Assembly (NCBI RefSeq): GCF_000217955.3
Contig: NZ_AFOY02000019.1
Span: forward strand, 310,001-374,000
DNA length: 64,000 bases
Direction of reading: 5' to 3'
From: Pseudomonas fluorescens HK44
GTDB taxonomy: Bacteria > Pseudomonadota > Gammaproteobacteria > Pseudomonadales > Pseudomonadaceae
Shown: positions 16,238 through 24,018 of the stretch, one piece after another
Numbering within the stretch: position 1 is the first letter of the stretch
Layout: the number at the start of each line of letters is the position of its first letter
Translations under genes and position numbers: made by a program
Notes under the pieces: model-generated
Database searches by the model: none
What the model saw: only the letters and a program-made list of their open reading frames with translations
What the model was told of the DNA's origin: nothing

Positions 16238-16717
16238 GTGATCGACCCCGATGGTTTCCGCCCCAATGTCGGGATCATTCTCACGAATGATGCCGGCCAG
16301 GTGCTATGGGCTCGCCGTATCAATCAAGATGCCTGGCAGTTTCCTCAAGGTGGTATCAACCCTCAGGAGACGCCGGAAGACGCCTTGTACCGCGAGTTGA
16401 ACGAAGAAGTGGGTCTGGAGCGTGAAGATGTTGAAATTCTCGCCTGCACCCGGGGCTGGTTGCGCTATCGTTTGCCGCAACGCCTGGTCAGAACGCACAG
16501 CCAACCGCTGTGCATTGGCCAGAAACAGAAGTGGTTTCTCCTGCGCCTGGTCTCCAACGAGCAGCGGGTGCGGATGGATTTGACCGGTAAACCGGAGTTC
16601 GATGGCTGGCGCTGGGTCAGTTATTGGTATCCGTTGGGCCAGGTGGTGACATTCAAGCGCGAGGTTTATCGCCGCGCTCTCAAAGAGCTTGCCCCGCGCC
16701 TTTTAGCGCGCGACTGA
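16238..16717 (+). CDS. rppH: RNA pyrophosphohydrolase
   Basis: A 159-residue Nudix hydrolase that converts 5'-triphosphate RNA ends to monophosphate and so starts mRNA decay. The Nudix box spans residues 38-60 (GG-x5-E-x7-REL-x2-E-V-G-L). The start is the GTG at 16238, preceded by GAGG at 8 bases: MIDPDGFRPNVG is the family N-terminus, and an in-frame ATG at 16178 would add a foreign 20-residue extension. 22 bases upstream of ptsP, as in other pseudomonads. Confidence 0.95.
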   Translation: MIDPDGFRPNVGIILTNDAGQVLWARRINQDAWQFPQGGINPQETPEDALYRELNEEVGLEREDVEILACTRGWLRYRLPQRLVRTHSQPLCIGQKQKWFLLRLVSNEQRVRMDLTGKPEFDGWRWVSYWYPLGQVVTFKREVYRRALKELAPRLLARD

Positions 16718-16739
16718 CGACGGAGTTCGACCCCGAGCC

Positions 16740-19019
16740 ATGCTCAATACGCTGCGCAAGATCGTCCAGGAAGTTAACTCCGCCAAGGATCTCAAGGCGG
16801 CGTTGGGGATTATTGTGTTGCGCGTCAAAGAGGCCATGGGCAGCCAGGTCTGCTCGGTCTACCTGCTCGACCCCGAAACCAACCGCTTCGTGCTGATGGC
16901 CACCGAGGGCTTGAACAAGCGCTCGATCGGCAAGGTCAGCATGGCGCCCAACGAAGGTCTGGTTGGCCTGGTCGGCACGCGTGAAGAACCCCTCAACCTC
17001 GAAAACGCCGCGGATCACCCGCGCTATCGCTACTTTGCCGAAACCGGTGAAGAGCGTTATGCGTCGTTCCTCGGAGCCCCGATCATTCACCACCGGCGCG
17101 TTGTCGGCGTGTTGGTCATCCAGCAAAAAGAACGTCGCCAGTTCGACGAAGGTGAAGAAGCCTTCCTGGTGACCATGAGCGCCCAGCTCGCGGGCGTTAT
17201 CGCCCACGCCGAGGCCACCGGTTCGATCCGTGGTCTGGGGCGTCAGGGCAAGGGTATTCAGGAAGCAAAGTTTGTCGGCGTACCTGGTTCGCCCGGTGCG
17301 GCGGTCGGTACCGCGGTGGTCATGTTGCCGCCGGCCGATCTGGACGTGGTGCCTGACAAGGCCATCGCTGACATCGACGCAGAACTGGGGCTGTTCAAGA
17401 CCGCCATCGAAGGCGTGCGCGCCGATATGCGCGCGCTGTCCGCCAAGCTCGCCACGCAATTGCGGCCGGAAGAGCGGGCGCTGTTCGATGTCTACCTGAT
17501 GATGCTTGACGACGCTTCGCTGGGCAGCGAGGTGACCACCGTGATCAAGACCGGTCAGTGGGCCCAGGGCGCACTGCGCCAGGTGGTCACCGATCACGTC
17601 AACCGTTTCGAATTGATGGACGACGCCTACCTGCGTGAGCGCGCCTCGGACGTCAAAGACCTTGGCCGACGCCTGCTGGCTTACCTGCAGGAAGAGCGTC
17701 AGCAGACGCTGGTCTATCCCGACAACACCATCCTGATCAGCGAAGAACTGACGCCGGCGATGCTCGGCGAGGTGCCGGAAGGCAAGCTGGTGGGTCTGGT
17801 GTCGGTACTCGGTTCCGGCAACTCCCACGTGGCGATCCTGGCGCGAGCCATGGGGATCCCGACGGTGATGGGTCTGGTCGATCTGCCGTATTCCAAGGTC
17901 GACGGCATTCAGATGATCGTCGACGGCTATCACGGCGAGGTCTACACCAACCCGAGTGACGTGCTGCGCAAGCAGTTCGCCGACGTGGTCGAAGAAGAGA
18001 AGCAACTGGCGCTGGGGCTGGATGCGCTGCGCGACTTGCCGTGCGTGACGATCGACGGTCACCGCATGCCGCTGTGGGTCAACACCGGCCTGCTGGCGGA
18101 TGTGGCACGGGCGCAGAAGCGCGGTGCGGAAGGCGTGGGTCTGTACCGCACCGAAGTGCCGTTCATGATCAATCAGCGCTTTCCGAGCGAAAAGGAGCAG
18201 CTGGCGATTTATCGCGAGCAGCTCGCCGCCTTCCACCCGCAACCGGTGACCATGCGCAGCCTGGACATCGGCGGCGACAAGTCACTGTCGTACTTCCCGA
18301 TCAAGGAAGACAACCCGTTCCTTGGCTGGCGCGGGATTCGCGTGACCCTCGACCACCCGGAAATCTTCCTGGTGCAGACCCGCGCGATGCTCAAGGCCAG
18401 CGAAGGCCTGAACAACCTGCGGATTCTGTTGCCGATGATCTCCGGCACTCATGAAGTGGAAGAAGCACAGCACCTGATTCACCGGGCCTGGGGTGAAGTT
18501 CGCGATGAAGGCTGCGACGTGCCGATGCCGCCGGTTGGCGTGATGATCGAGGTTCCGGCAGCGGTGTACCAGACCAGGGAACTGGCGCGGCAAGTGGACT
18601 TCCTGTCGGTCGGCTCCAACGACCTGACCCAATACCTGCTGGCCGTCGACCGTAACAACCCGCGGGTGGCCGACCTTTATGACTACCTGCACCCGGCGGT
18701 GCTGCAAGCGCTGCAAAACGTGGTGCGCGATGCCCATGCCGAAGGCAAACCCGTGAGTATCTGCGGCGAGATGGCCGGTGATCCGGCGGCGGCGGTGCTG
18801 TTGATGGCGATGGGTTTCGACAGCTTGTCGATGAACGCCACCAACTTGCCGAAAGTGAAGTGGATGCTGCGCCAGATCAACCTGAGCTGGGCCAGGGATC
18901 TGCTCGCCGAGCTGATGACCATCGACAACCCGCAGGTGATCCACAGCTCGCTGCAACTGGCGCTGAAGAACCTCGGGTTGGCGCGGATGATCAATCCGGC
19001 GGCGATCAAGCCTCTCTGA
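16740..19019 (+). CDS. ptsP: Phosphoenolpyruvate--protein phosphotransferase PtsP (EI-Ntr)
   Basis: A 759-residue enzyme I of the nitrogen PTS. An N-terminal GAF domain (about residues 1-150) is followed by a PEP-utilizing N-domain, the phospho-histidine domain with His363 in GSGNSHVAILARAMG, and the PEP-binding barrel (LYRTEVPFM, RSLDIGGDK, catalytic-cysteine region VSICGEMAGD). It passes phosphate from PEP to NPr and then EIIA-Ntr, linking carbon/nitrogen state to regulation. Co-directional with rppH and followed by a REPIN. Confidence 0.97.
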   Translation: MLNTLRKIVQEVNSAKDLKAALGIIVLRVKEAMGSQVCSVYLLDPETNRFVLMATEGLNKRSIGKVSMAPNEGLVGLVGTREEPLNLENAADHPRYRYFAETGEERYASFLGAPIIHHRRVVGVLVIQQKERRQFDEGEEAFLVTMSAQLAGVIAHAEATGSIRGLGRQGKGIQEAKFVGVPGSPGAAVGTAVVMLPPADLDVVPDKAIADIDAELGLFKTAIEGVRADMRALSAKLATQLRPEERALFDVYLMMLDDASLGSEVTTVIKTGQWAQGALRQVVTDHVNRFELMDDAYLRERASDVKDLGRRLLAYLQEERQQTLVYPDNTILISEELTPAMLGEVPEGKLVGLVSVLGSGNSHVAILARAMGIPTVMGLVDLPYSKVDGIQMIVDGYHGEVYTNPSDVLRKQFADVVEEEKQLALGLDALRDLPCVTIDGHRMPLWVNTGLLADVARAQKRGAEGVGLYRTEVPFMINQRFPSEKEQLAIYREQLAAFHPQPVTMRSLDIGGDKSLSYFPIKEDNPFLGWRGIRVTLDHPEIFLVQTRAMLKASEGLNNLRILLPMISGTHEVEEAQHLIHRAWGEVRDEGCDVPMPPVGVMIEVPAAVYQTRELARQVDFLSVGSNDLTQYLLAVDRNNPRVADLYDYLHPAVLQALQNVVRDAHAEGKPVSICGEMAGDPAAAVLLMAMGFDSLSMNATNLPKVKWMLRQINLSWARDLLAELMTIDNPQVIHSSLQLALKNLGLARMINPAAIKPL

Positions 19020-19038
19020 GCCTGTGACAGTGGGCTTT

Positions 19039-19169
19039 TGTGGCGAGGGAGCTTGCTCCCGCTGGAGTGCGAAGCGCTCCTGAATCGGTCAGCGTGTTCT
19101 ATCAGTCTGTGCGCGATGACTGTTTAACGACTGCTTCGCAGCCGAGCGGGAGCAAGCTCCCTCGCCACA
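19039..19169. repeat. REPIN, family A
   Basis: A 131-bp doublet with the same inverted ends as the other three copies. Inner blocks are GGAGTGCGAAGCGCTCC and CTGCTTCGCAG. It lies between the convergent ptsP and NRDE genes. Confidence 0.9.
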
Positions 19170-19185
19170 GAGTATCGCGCCAGGG

Positions 19186-19932
19186 CTAAAGCCTGATCTC
19201 AACTTCCCCAAGATGCCCGCCATACGGTCCGAAACTCCTTTCGACCATCAGCCGCGTCCCGTCGGCCCGCACAATCAGCGCGGTACTCGCCCGCGTGCCA
19301 TACGTGGGGCTGGCAATAAACACGCTCGACAACAAGCTCTCGGTCGCCAGCCCAACCCCGGTATCCGGCAAGTCGGCGAATGGCGCCGTTTGCGGGTCGC
19401 CTAAAAGGGCCAGCAAGGCCTGTGGCTGTGGGTCGGTCAGCACTTCACTCAACGCTGCCTTGGCCTTGAGCACTTTCGGCCACGGCGTATCAAGCCCGGC
19501 ATTCGACACTCCATAGATGCCTGATTGCAGCTTGACGGGCCCAGGCTCCCGCGCGTTGTAATGCCACAGCTCATGACGATTGCCGATCAGCAGATTAAAC
19601 CCGGCATATTCCGGTGATCTGTCGACAACGTCGGCCAAGTACTGATCAATCGGCAAGTCGCCGGTGAGAAACCGCGCCACCAGCTCGCCTCGTGATTTGC
19701 GCGCTGGCGGCTGGTGCGGGTCGCGGATATTGGTCAATGCGGCAAAGCGCCCGTCGGCACCAATGCCCAGCCAGGTGCCACCTGCTTCCAGGTCGCGCCC
19801 GGCGTACACCAGCGGCGTTTCGGGCCATTGCGCCAGCGGCAGGCTGGGGCGTGCATAAAACTCGTCGCGGTTGGCCGCAACGATCAGCGGCGTTGCGTGA
19901 CCCGGCCGCCAGGCGAAAACGATCAAGCACAT
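19186..19932 (-). CDS. NRDE family protein
   Basis: A 248-residue protein whose start MCLIVFAWRPG...LIVAANRDEFYARP carries the NRDE motif that names the family (TANGO2/T10-like). With Cys2 after the initiator it resembles Ntn-type hydrolases, but no activity is established. Further family motifs seen: AGRDLEAGGTWLGI and LTNIRDP. The reading frame runs on to 20037, but the conserved MCLIVF start fixes the gene at 19932. Divergent from the TauE gene. Confidence 0.88.
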   Translation of the reverse strand: MCLIVFAWRPGHATPLIVAANRDEFYARPSLPLAQWPETPLVYAGRDLEAGGTWLGIGADGRFAALTNIRDPHQPPARKSRGELVARFLTGDLPIDQYLADVVDRSPEYAGFNLLIGNRHELWHYNAREPGPVKLQSGIYGVSNAGLDTPWPKVLKAKAALSEVLTDPQPQALLALLGDPQTAPFADLPDTGVGLATESLLSSVFIASPTYGTRASTALIVRADGTRLMVERSFGPYGGHLGEVEIRL

Positions 19933-20055
19933 GGGGTTATCCCTCTTGGCTTTTTTGCCCACTGTACGCATAGAGCTGTCGGGTATCCATCGCCATCCAG
20001 TGGAGCTTGAGGCCCTGCATCCGTTACCATGCCGCACTTATTTCGGGATGCAGCC

Positions 20056-20838
20056 ATGGAATTTCCGCTCTATCTACTGCTCGGTGCCTGCGCCGGCGTG
20101 CTGGCCGGGCTGTTTGGGGTGGGCGGCGGGATCATCATCGTCCCGGTACTGGTGTTCAGTTTCACCTTGCAGGGTTTCGATGTGTCGGTGCTGACTCACC
20201 TGGCCGTCGGCACGTCGTTGGCGACGATCATCTTCACGTCGGTCAATGCGGTGCGCGAACATCATCTGAAAGGCGCGGTGCGCTGGCCGATTTTTGTCTG
20301 GATGACTGTCGGGATTCTGATCGGCGCGGGTTTTGGCGCGCTGACGGCCGAAGCCATCTCGGGACCGCATTTGCAGAAGATCATCGGCGTGTTCGCGTTG
20401 ATCATTGCCTTGCAACTGGCACTGGAGGTCAAGCCCAAGGCCAGCCGGACAGTGCCTGGCAAATTCGGTCTGACCCTGGCCGGCAGTGTGATCGGCTGGG
20501 CTTCGGCGATTTTCGGGGTCGGCGGAGGCTCGCTGACGGTGCCGTTTCTGACCTGGCGCAGTGTGCCGATGCAGCAAGCCGTGGCCACCTCTTCGGCCTG
20601 CGGTCTGCCGATTGCGCTCGTCAGTGCATTAAGTTTCATGATTCTGGGCTGGCACGATCCACGCTTGCCGGCTCATAGTCTCGGGTTCGTTTATTTACCG
20701 GCGCTGCTGGGCATTGCCATGACCAGCATGGTCTTTGCCCGCATCGGTGCGCGACTGGCCCACAAGCTGTCACCGCGGTTGCTGAAAAGACTGTTTGCCG
20801 CGTTGCTGTTTTGCGTGGGTTTGAGCTTTTTGCTTTGA
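20056..20838 (+). CDS. TauE/SafE family sulfite exporter-type membrane protein
   Basis: A 260-residue inner-membrane protein with about eight hydrophobic segments and two family repeats: GVLAGLFGVGGGIIIVPVL near the N-terminus and its echo ASAIFGVGGGSLTVPFL in the second half. TauE/SafE proteins export sulfoacetate, sulfite or related organic acids; the substrate is unknown. I chose the ATG at 20056 (MEFPLYLLLGA) over an in-frame ATG at 20029 because it places the first membrane segment at the N-terminus. Confidence 0.87.
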   Translation: MEFPLYLLLGACAGVLAGLFGVGGGIIIVPVLVFSFTLQGFDVSVLTHLAVGTSLATIIFTSVNAVREHHLKGAVRWPIFVWMTVGILIGAGFGALTAEAISGPHLQKIIGVFALIIALQLALEVKPKASRTVPGKFGLTLAGSVIGWASAIFGVGGGSLTVPFLTWRSVPMQQAVATSSACGLPIALVSALSFMILGWHDPRLPAHSLGFVYLPALLGIAMTSMVFARIGARLAHKLSPRLLKRLFAALLFCVGLSFLL

Positions 20839-20936
20839 GCTCTTTTTGCCGGGAACAGCGACGCAATCCTGGCTTAATCCAGGCGTGGCACGGTCGCGCC
20901 AGGAATTTTACGTTTCAACTCTAACGAGGAGTCGCA

Positions 20937-21752
20937 ATGCTGCCTTACCCGCAGATTGACCCGGTGGCCCTGGCCATCGGCCCGCTGAAAATCCACTGGT
21001 ACGGCCTGATGTACCTGATCGGTATCGGCGGCGCCTGGATGCTGGCATCGCGTCGGCTGAACCGCTTCGACCCGACCTGGACCAAGGAGAAGCTCTCCGA
21101 CATGATCTTCTGGATGTCGATGGGTGTGATTGTCGGCGGCCGATTGGGTTATGTGCTGTTTTACGATCTGAGTGCTTACCTGGCCAACCCGACCTTGATT
21201 TTTGAAGTGTGGAAGGGTGGCATGTCGTTCCATGGCGGGTTCATCGGCGTGATGCTGGCGGCCCTGTGGTTCGGCAGAAAGAATGGCAAGTCGTTCTTCC
21301 AGCTGATGGACTTCGTCGCACCGATGGTGCCGATCGGCCTGGGGGCCGGGCGTATCGGTAACTTCATCAATGCCGAGTTGTGGGGCAAGCCGACCGACCT
21401 GCCGTGGGCAATGATCTTCCCGCCGTTCAGCGACCCGGCACAGCTGCCGCGTCACCCGTCGCAGCTGTATCAGTTCGCGCTGGAAGGCGTAGCGTTGTTC
21501 CTGATCCTCTGGTTGTTCTCGCGCAAGCCGCGGCCGACCATGGCCGTGTCCGGGATGTTCACGCTGTTCTACGGTATTTTCCGATTCATCGTCGAATTCG
21601 TCCGCGTGCCGGATGCGCAACTGGGCTATCTGGCCTGGAACTGGCTGACCATGGGTCAGGTCCTGTGCGTACCGATGATCCTCGCCGGTCTGTTCCTGAT
21701 CTGGCTGGCTTATCACCGTGCCCCGACGGCTCCGGTTGCCCCGACTGCTTAA
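20937..21752 (+). CDS. lgt: Prolipoprotein diacylglyceryl transferase
   Basis: A 271-residue inner-membrane enzyme that attaches diacylglycerol to the lipobox cysteine, the first step of lipoprotein maturation. Seen: KIHWYGLMYLIG near the start, GGRLGYVLFYD, the essential SFHGGFIGVM motif and GLGAGRIGNFINAELWG. About seven membrane segments, normal length. GAGGAGT precedes the ATG. Upstream of thyA in the same direction, the usual arrangement. Confidence 0.97.
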   Translation: MLPYPQIDPVALAIGPLKIHWYGLMYLIGIGGAWMLASRRLNRFDPTWTKEKLSDMIFWMSMGVIVGGRLGYVLFYDLSAYLANPTLIFEVWKGGMSFHGGFIGVMLAALWFGRKNGKSFFQLMDFVAPMVPIGLGAGRIGNFINAELWGKPTDLPWAMIFPPFSDPAQLPRHPSQLYQFALEGVALFLILWLFSRKPRPTMAVSGMFTLFYGIFRFIVEFVRVPDAQLGYLAWNWLTMGQVLCVPMILAGLFLIWLAYHRAPTAPVAPTA

Positions 21753-21771
21753 GCCGTCGCGCTCTACATTC

Positions 21772-21799
21772 GAACCCCGGGGCGATGGCCCCCGGGTTC
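21772..21799. other. Hairpin between lgt and thyA
   Basis: GAACCCCGGGG and CCCCCGGGTTC can pair across a short loop, just before the thyA ribosome site. No T-run follows, so it is more likely an mRNA stability or partial-attenuation stem than a true terminator. Confidence 0.45.
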
Positions 21800-21816
21800 A
21801 AGGACACAGGTAACTC

Positions 21817-22788
21817 ATGAAGCAATATCTCGATCTGGTCGCCCACGTCATCAAGAACGGCACCAGGCAAGCCAACCGTACCGGCGTGAACACCATCAGC
21901 TTTCCCGGCGCGATGCTGCGCTATGACCTGAAAGAAGGTTTCCCGGCGATCACTACCCGCAAGATGGCGTTCAAATCGGCCATCGGCGAGATGGTCGGTT
22001 TCCTGCGGGGCGTGAACAACGCGGCGCAGTTCCGCGCATTGGGCTGCAAGGTCTGGGACCAGAATGCCAATGAAAACGCCCAGTGGCTGGCCAACCCGTT
22101 CCGTCAGGGCGAAGACGACCTGGGCGAGATCTACGGCGTGCAATGGCGCAAATGGCCGGCGTACAAGCAGATCCCGGTCAGCAATCAGGCTGCCATCGAG
22201 CAGACGTTGAGCCAGGGCTATCGCCAGATCGCCGAAGGCGAAGAAGACGGCCAGGCCTATGTGGTGCTGTACAAGGCGATCGACCAGATTCGCCAGTGCG
22301 TCGACACTATCATCAAGGACCCGGGCAGCCGGCGTATCCTGTTCCACGGCTGGAACTGCGCCCAGCTCGATGAAATGGCCCTGCCGCCGTGCCATCTGCT
22401 GTATCAGTTCCACCCGAATGTCGAGACCAAAGAGATTTCCCTGACGCTCTACATCCGCTCCAACGACCTGGGCCTGGGCACGCCGTTCAACCTCACCGAA
22501 GGTGCCGCGCTGTTGAGTCTGATCGGTCGCCTGACCGGTTACACGCCACGTTGGTTCACCTATTTCATCGGTGACGCCCACGTCTACGAAAACCACCTGG
22601 ACATGCTCAACGAACAGCTCAAGCGCGAGCCGTTCCCGATGCCCAAGCTGGTGATATCCGACCGCGTGCCGGAGTTCGCCAAGACCGGCGTGTACCAGCC
22701 GGAGTGGCTGGAACAGATCGAGCCGAGCGACTTCTCGCTGGAAGGCTACGAACACCACGCGCCAATGACCGCGCCAATGGCGGTCTGA
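21817..22788 (+). CDS. thyA: Thymidylate synthase
   Basis: A 323-residue ThyA that methylates dUMP to dTMP using methylene-tetrahydrofolate. Catalytic Cys192 lies in ALPPCHLLYQF; RRILFHGWN, the LYIRSNDLGLGTPFN segment and DAHVYENHLDM are present. It is about 60 residues longer than the E. coli enzyme; most of the extra length is one insertion after YGVQWRKWPAY (about residues 115-150), in the small-domain position where Lactobacillus casei ThyA also has an insert. folA lies 8 kb away. Ribosome site weak, spaced behind a hairpin. Confidence 0.96.
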   Translation: MKQYLDLVAHVIKNGTRQANRTGVNTISFPGAMLRYDLKEGFPAITTRKMAFKSAIGEMVGFLRGVNNAAQFRALGCKVWDQNANENAQWLANPFRQGEDDLGEIYGVQWRKWPAYKQIPVSNQAAIEQTLSQGYRQIAEGEEDGQAYVVLYKAIDQIRQCVDTIIKDPGSRRILFHGWNCAQLDEMALPPCHLLYQFHPNVETKEISLTLYIRSNDLGLGTPFNLTEGAALLSLIGRLTGYTPRWFTYFIGDAHVYENHLDMLNEQLKREPFPMPKLVISDRVPEFAKTGVYQPEWLEQIEPSDFSLEGYEHHAPMTAPMAV

Positions 22789-22810
22789 ATACCTCCACCT
22801 CTCGTAATCT

Positions 22811-22836
22811 GATCGTTCCCACGCGTGGGAACGATC
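22811..22836. repeat. Perfect 26-bp palindrome (repeat family D)
   Basis: GATCGTTCCCACG followed by its exact inverse CGTGGGAACGATC. Related halves occur at 28078-28135 and 33099-33122, so this is a dispersed repeat rather than a local operator. Confidence 0.8.
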
Positions 22837-22979
22837 AAGCGTCAGCGCCGCGAATCTAAAAGCCTACATGTCAGAAAGTTCATCTCCCGGGGAAAGGGCC
22901 GATAAATAGCGCCCTATAGGATGAGCTCCAGTCAGGCCAATACAGGGTCTGGCAGAACCCAACTACTGGAGAGTTCCCG

Positions 22980-23183
22980 ATGAAATCCCTGAAAGCTTTT
23001 TTGGTCGTTTCCCTGATGTGCGCTTCTGTGGCTGCGATGGCCGAAGGCGGCGGCGACAAGGTTCAGGCTCGAATGGACGCCGCACGTGATGTGGCGATGG
23101 TCCACTATCAGCAATCTGAACATGCGCAGGCTGTAGCGAGCAGTCAGAAAGCCCAGTCCGACACTGTCGAACGCTCGAATTGA
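22980..23183 (+). CDS. Small periplasmic protein, PtrA N-terminal-like
   Basis: A 67-residue protein with a strong signal peptide (MKSLKAFLVVSLMCASVAAMA) followed by EGGGDKVQARMDAARDVAM and a charged, Ser/Gln-rich tail. It resembles the 'co-regulatory protein PtrA N-terminal domain' group of small exported Pseudomonas proteins; PtrA itself is a copper-induced type III secretion repressor in P. aeruginosa, but no type III system is visible here. GGAG lies 9 bases before the ATG. Mature peptide about 45 residues; role unknown. Confidence 0.7.
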   Translation: MKSLKAFLVVSLMCASVAAMAEGGGDKVQARMDAARDVAMVHYQQSEHAQAVASSQKAQSDTVERSN

Positions 23184-23224
23184 CAGCGGGTTTTACCCAG
23201 TTGCTGACACGCCGTATGGCGGCA

Positions 23225-23250
23225 GAACTTGTGGCACAACAGGTGTCAAA
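23225..23250 (+). promoter_or_regulatory. Possible AlgU-type promoter upstream of the PAP2 gene
   Basis: GAACTT (23225-23230), 15 bases, then TCAAA (23246-23250), 122 bases before the PAP2 start. AlgU/RpoE promoters are GAACTT-N16/17-TCnnA, so the spacer is one base short; weak evidence. Confidence 0.25.
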
Positions 23251-23371
23251 CGCCTGAAGCCCGGATGGCGGGGTACTCCGACTGTCCGGGCGATTGCAAT
23301 TAGAATGATAGGTACCGCTCAGCGTGTTATCGCAGTGCGGGATTTTCTGATGATCTGAATGGCGTCTATGT

Positions 23372-23968
23372 GTGGAAGAACTCAATCGCAGCCTGTTCCT
23401 GGCGATCAACGCCAGCGCTGATGCCTCGGCGCCCATGCGGTCTTTGGCGATGTTTCTGGCACAGTGGCTGATCTACTGTGTGCCGCTTTTGCTGGCTGGA
23501 TTGTGGTTGCGAGGTACACGCCGGCAGCGGGCGGTAGCGATCACTGCAACGCTGAGTATCGTCTTCGCGCTGGGTTGCAATCTGTTGATCAGCAGCCTTT
23601 GGTTTCACCCACGTCCCTTCATGGTGGGGCTGGGGCAAAACTTCATGGAACATGCCGCTGAGTCATCTTTTCCCAGCGACCACGCTACGGTGATGTTTGC
23701 GCTAGCCTTTGGGTTGATACTGGCCTCGCTGCGCAAGCTGGGCCTGCTGGTTTTGCTGCTGGGGGTGTTGGTTGGCTGGGCGCGTGTCTACCTGGGCGTG
23801 CACTTTCCATTCGATATTGCCGGGTCGTTGCTGGTTTCGCTGATCAGTGCCTGGCTGGTCAAGCAAGTGCTGGATTGGAGACAACTGGGCGAGCGTCTGC
23901 TCGACGTTGTTGAGCGTCTGTACCAGCGAGTATTTCCGGCACTCGCTCGGCGTAATACTCACCTATAG
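23372..23968 (+). CDS. PAP2-family phosphatase, probable undecaprenyl-diphosphatase (BcrC/YbjG-like)
   Basis: A 198-residue integral membrane phosphatase. The three PAP2 motifs are WFHPR81P, P101SDH104 and R138VYLGVHFPFD with His144. The lysine normally seven residues before the first motif's Arg is a serine here. Four to five hydrophobic segments. The length and NRSLFLAINASA opening fit BcrC-type enzymes that recycle undecaprenyl pyrophosphate at the periplasmic face. The start is a GTG at 23372. Co-directional with the MFS gene 50 bases downstream. Confidence 0.87.
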   Translation: MEELNRSLFLAINASADASAPMRSLAMFLAQWLIYCVPLLLAGLWLRGTRRQRAVAITATLSIVFALGCNLLISSLWFHPRPFMVGLGQNFMEHAAESSFPSDHATVMFALAFGLILASLRKLGLLVLLLGVLVGWARVYLGVHFPFDIAGSLLVSLISAWLVKQVLDWRQLGERLLDVVERLYQRVFPALARRNTHL

Positions 23969-24018
23969 AGCCCGGTTATCGCCTTCGATAAGGCCTTGGA
24001 GCACGACAGGATGAACAC

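Noticed and set aside
16680..18242. 520-codon frame antisense to ptsP
   Set aside because: His/Arg/Gln-rich shadow of a clear PtsP.
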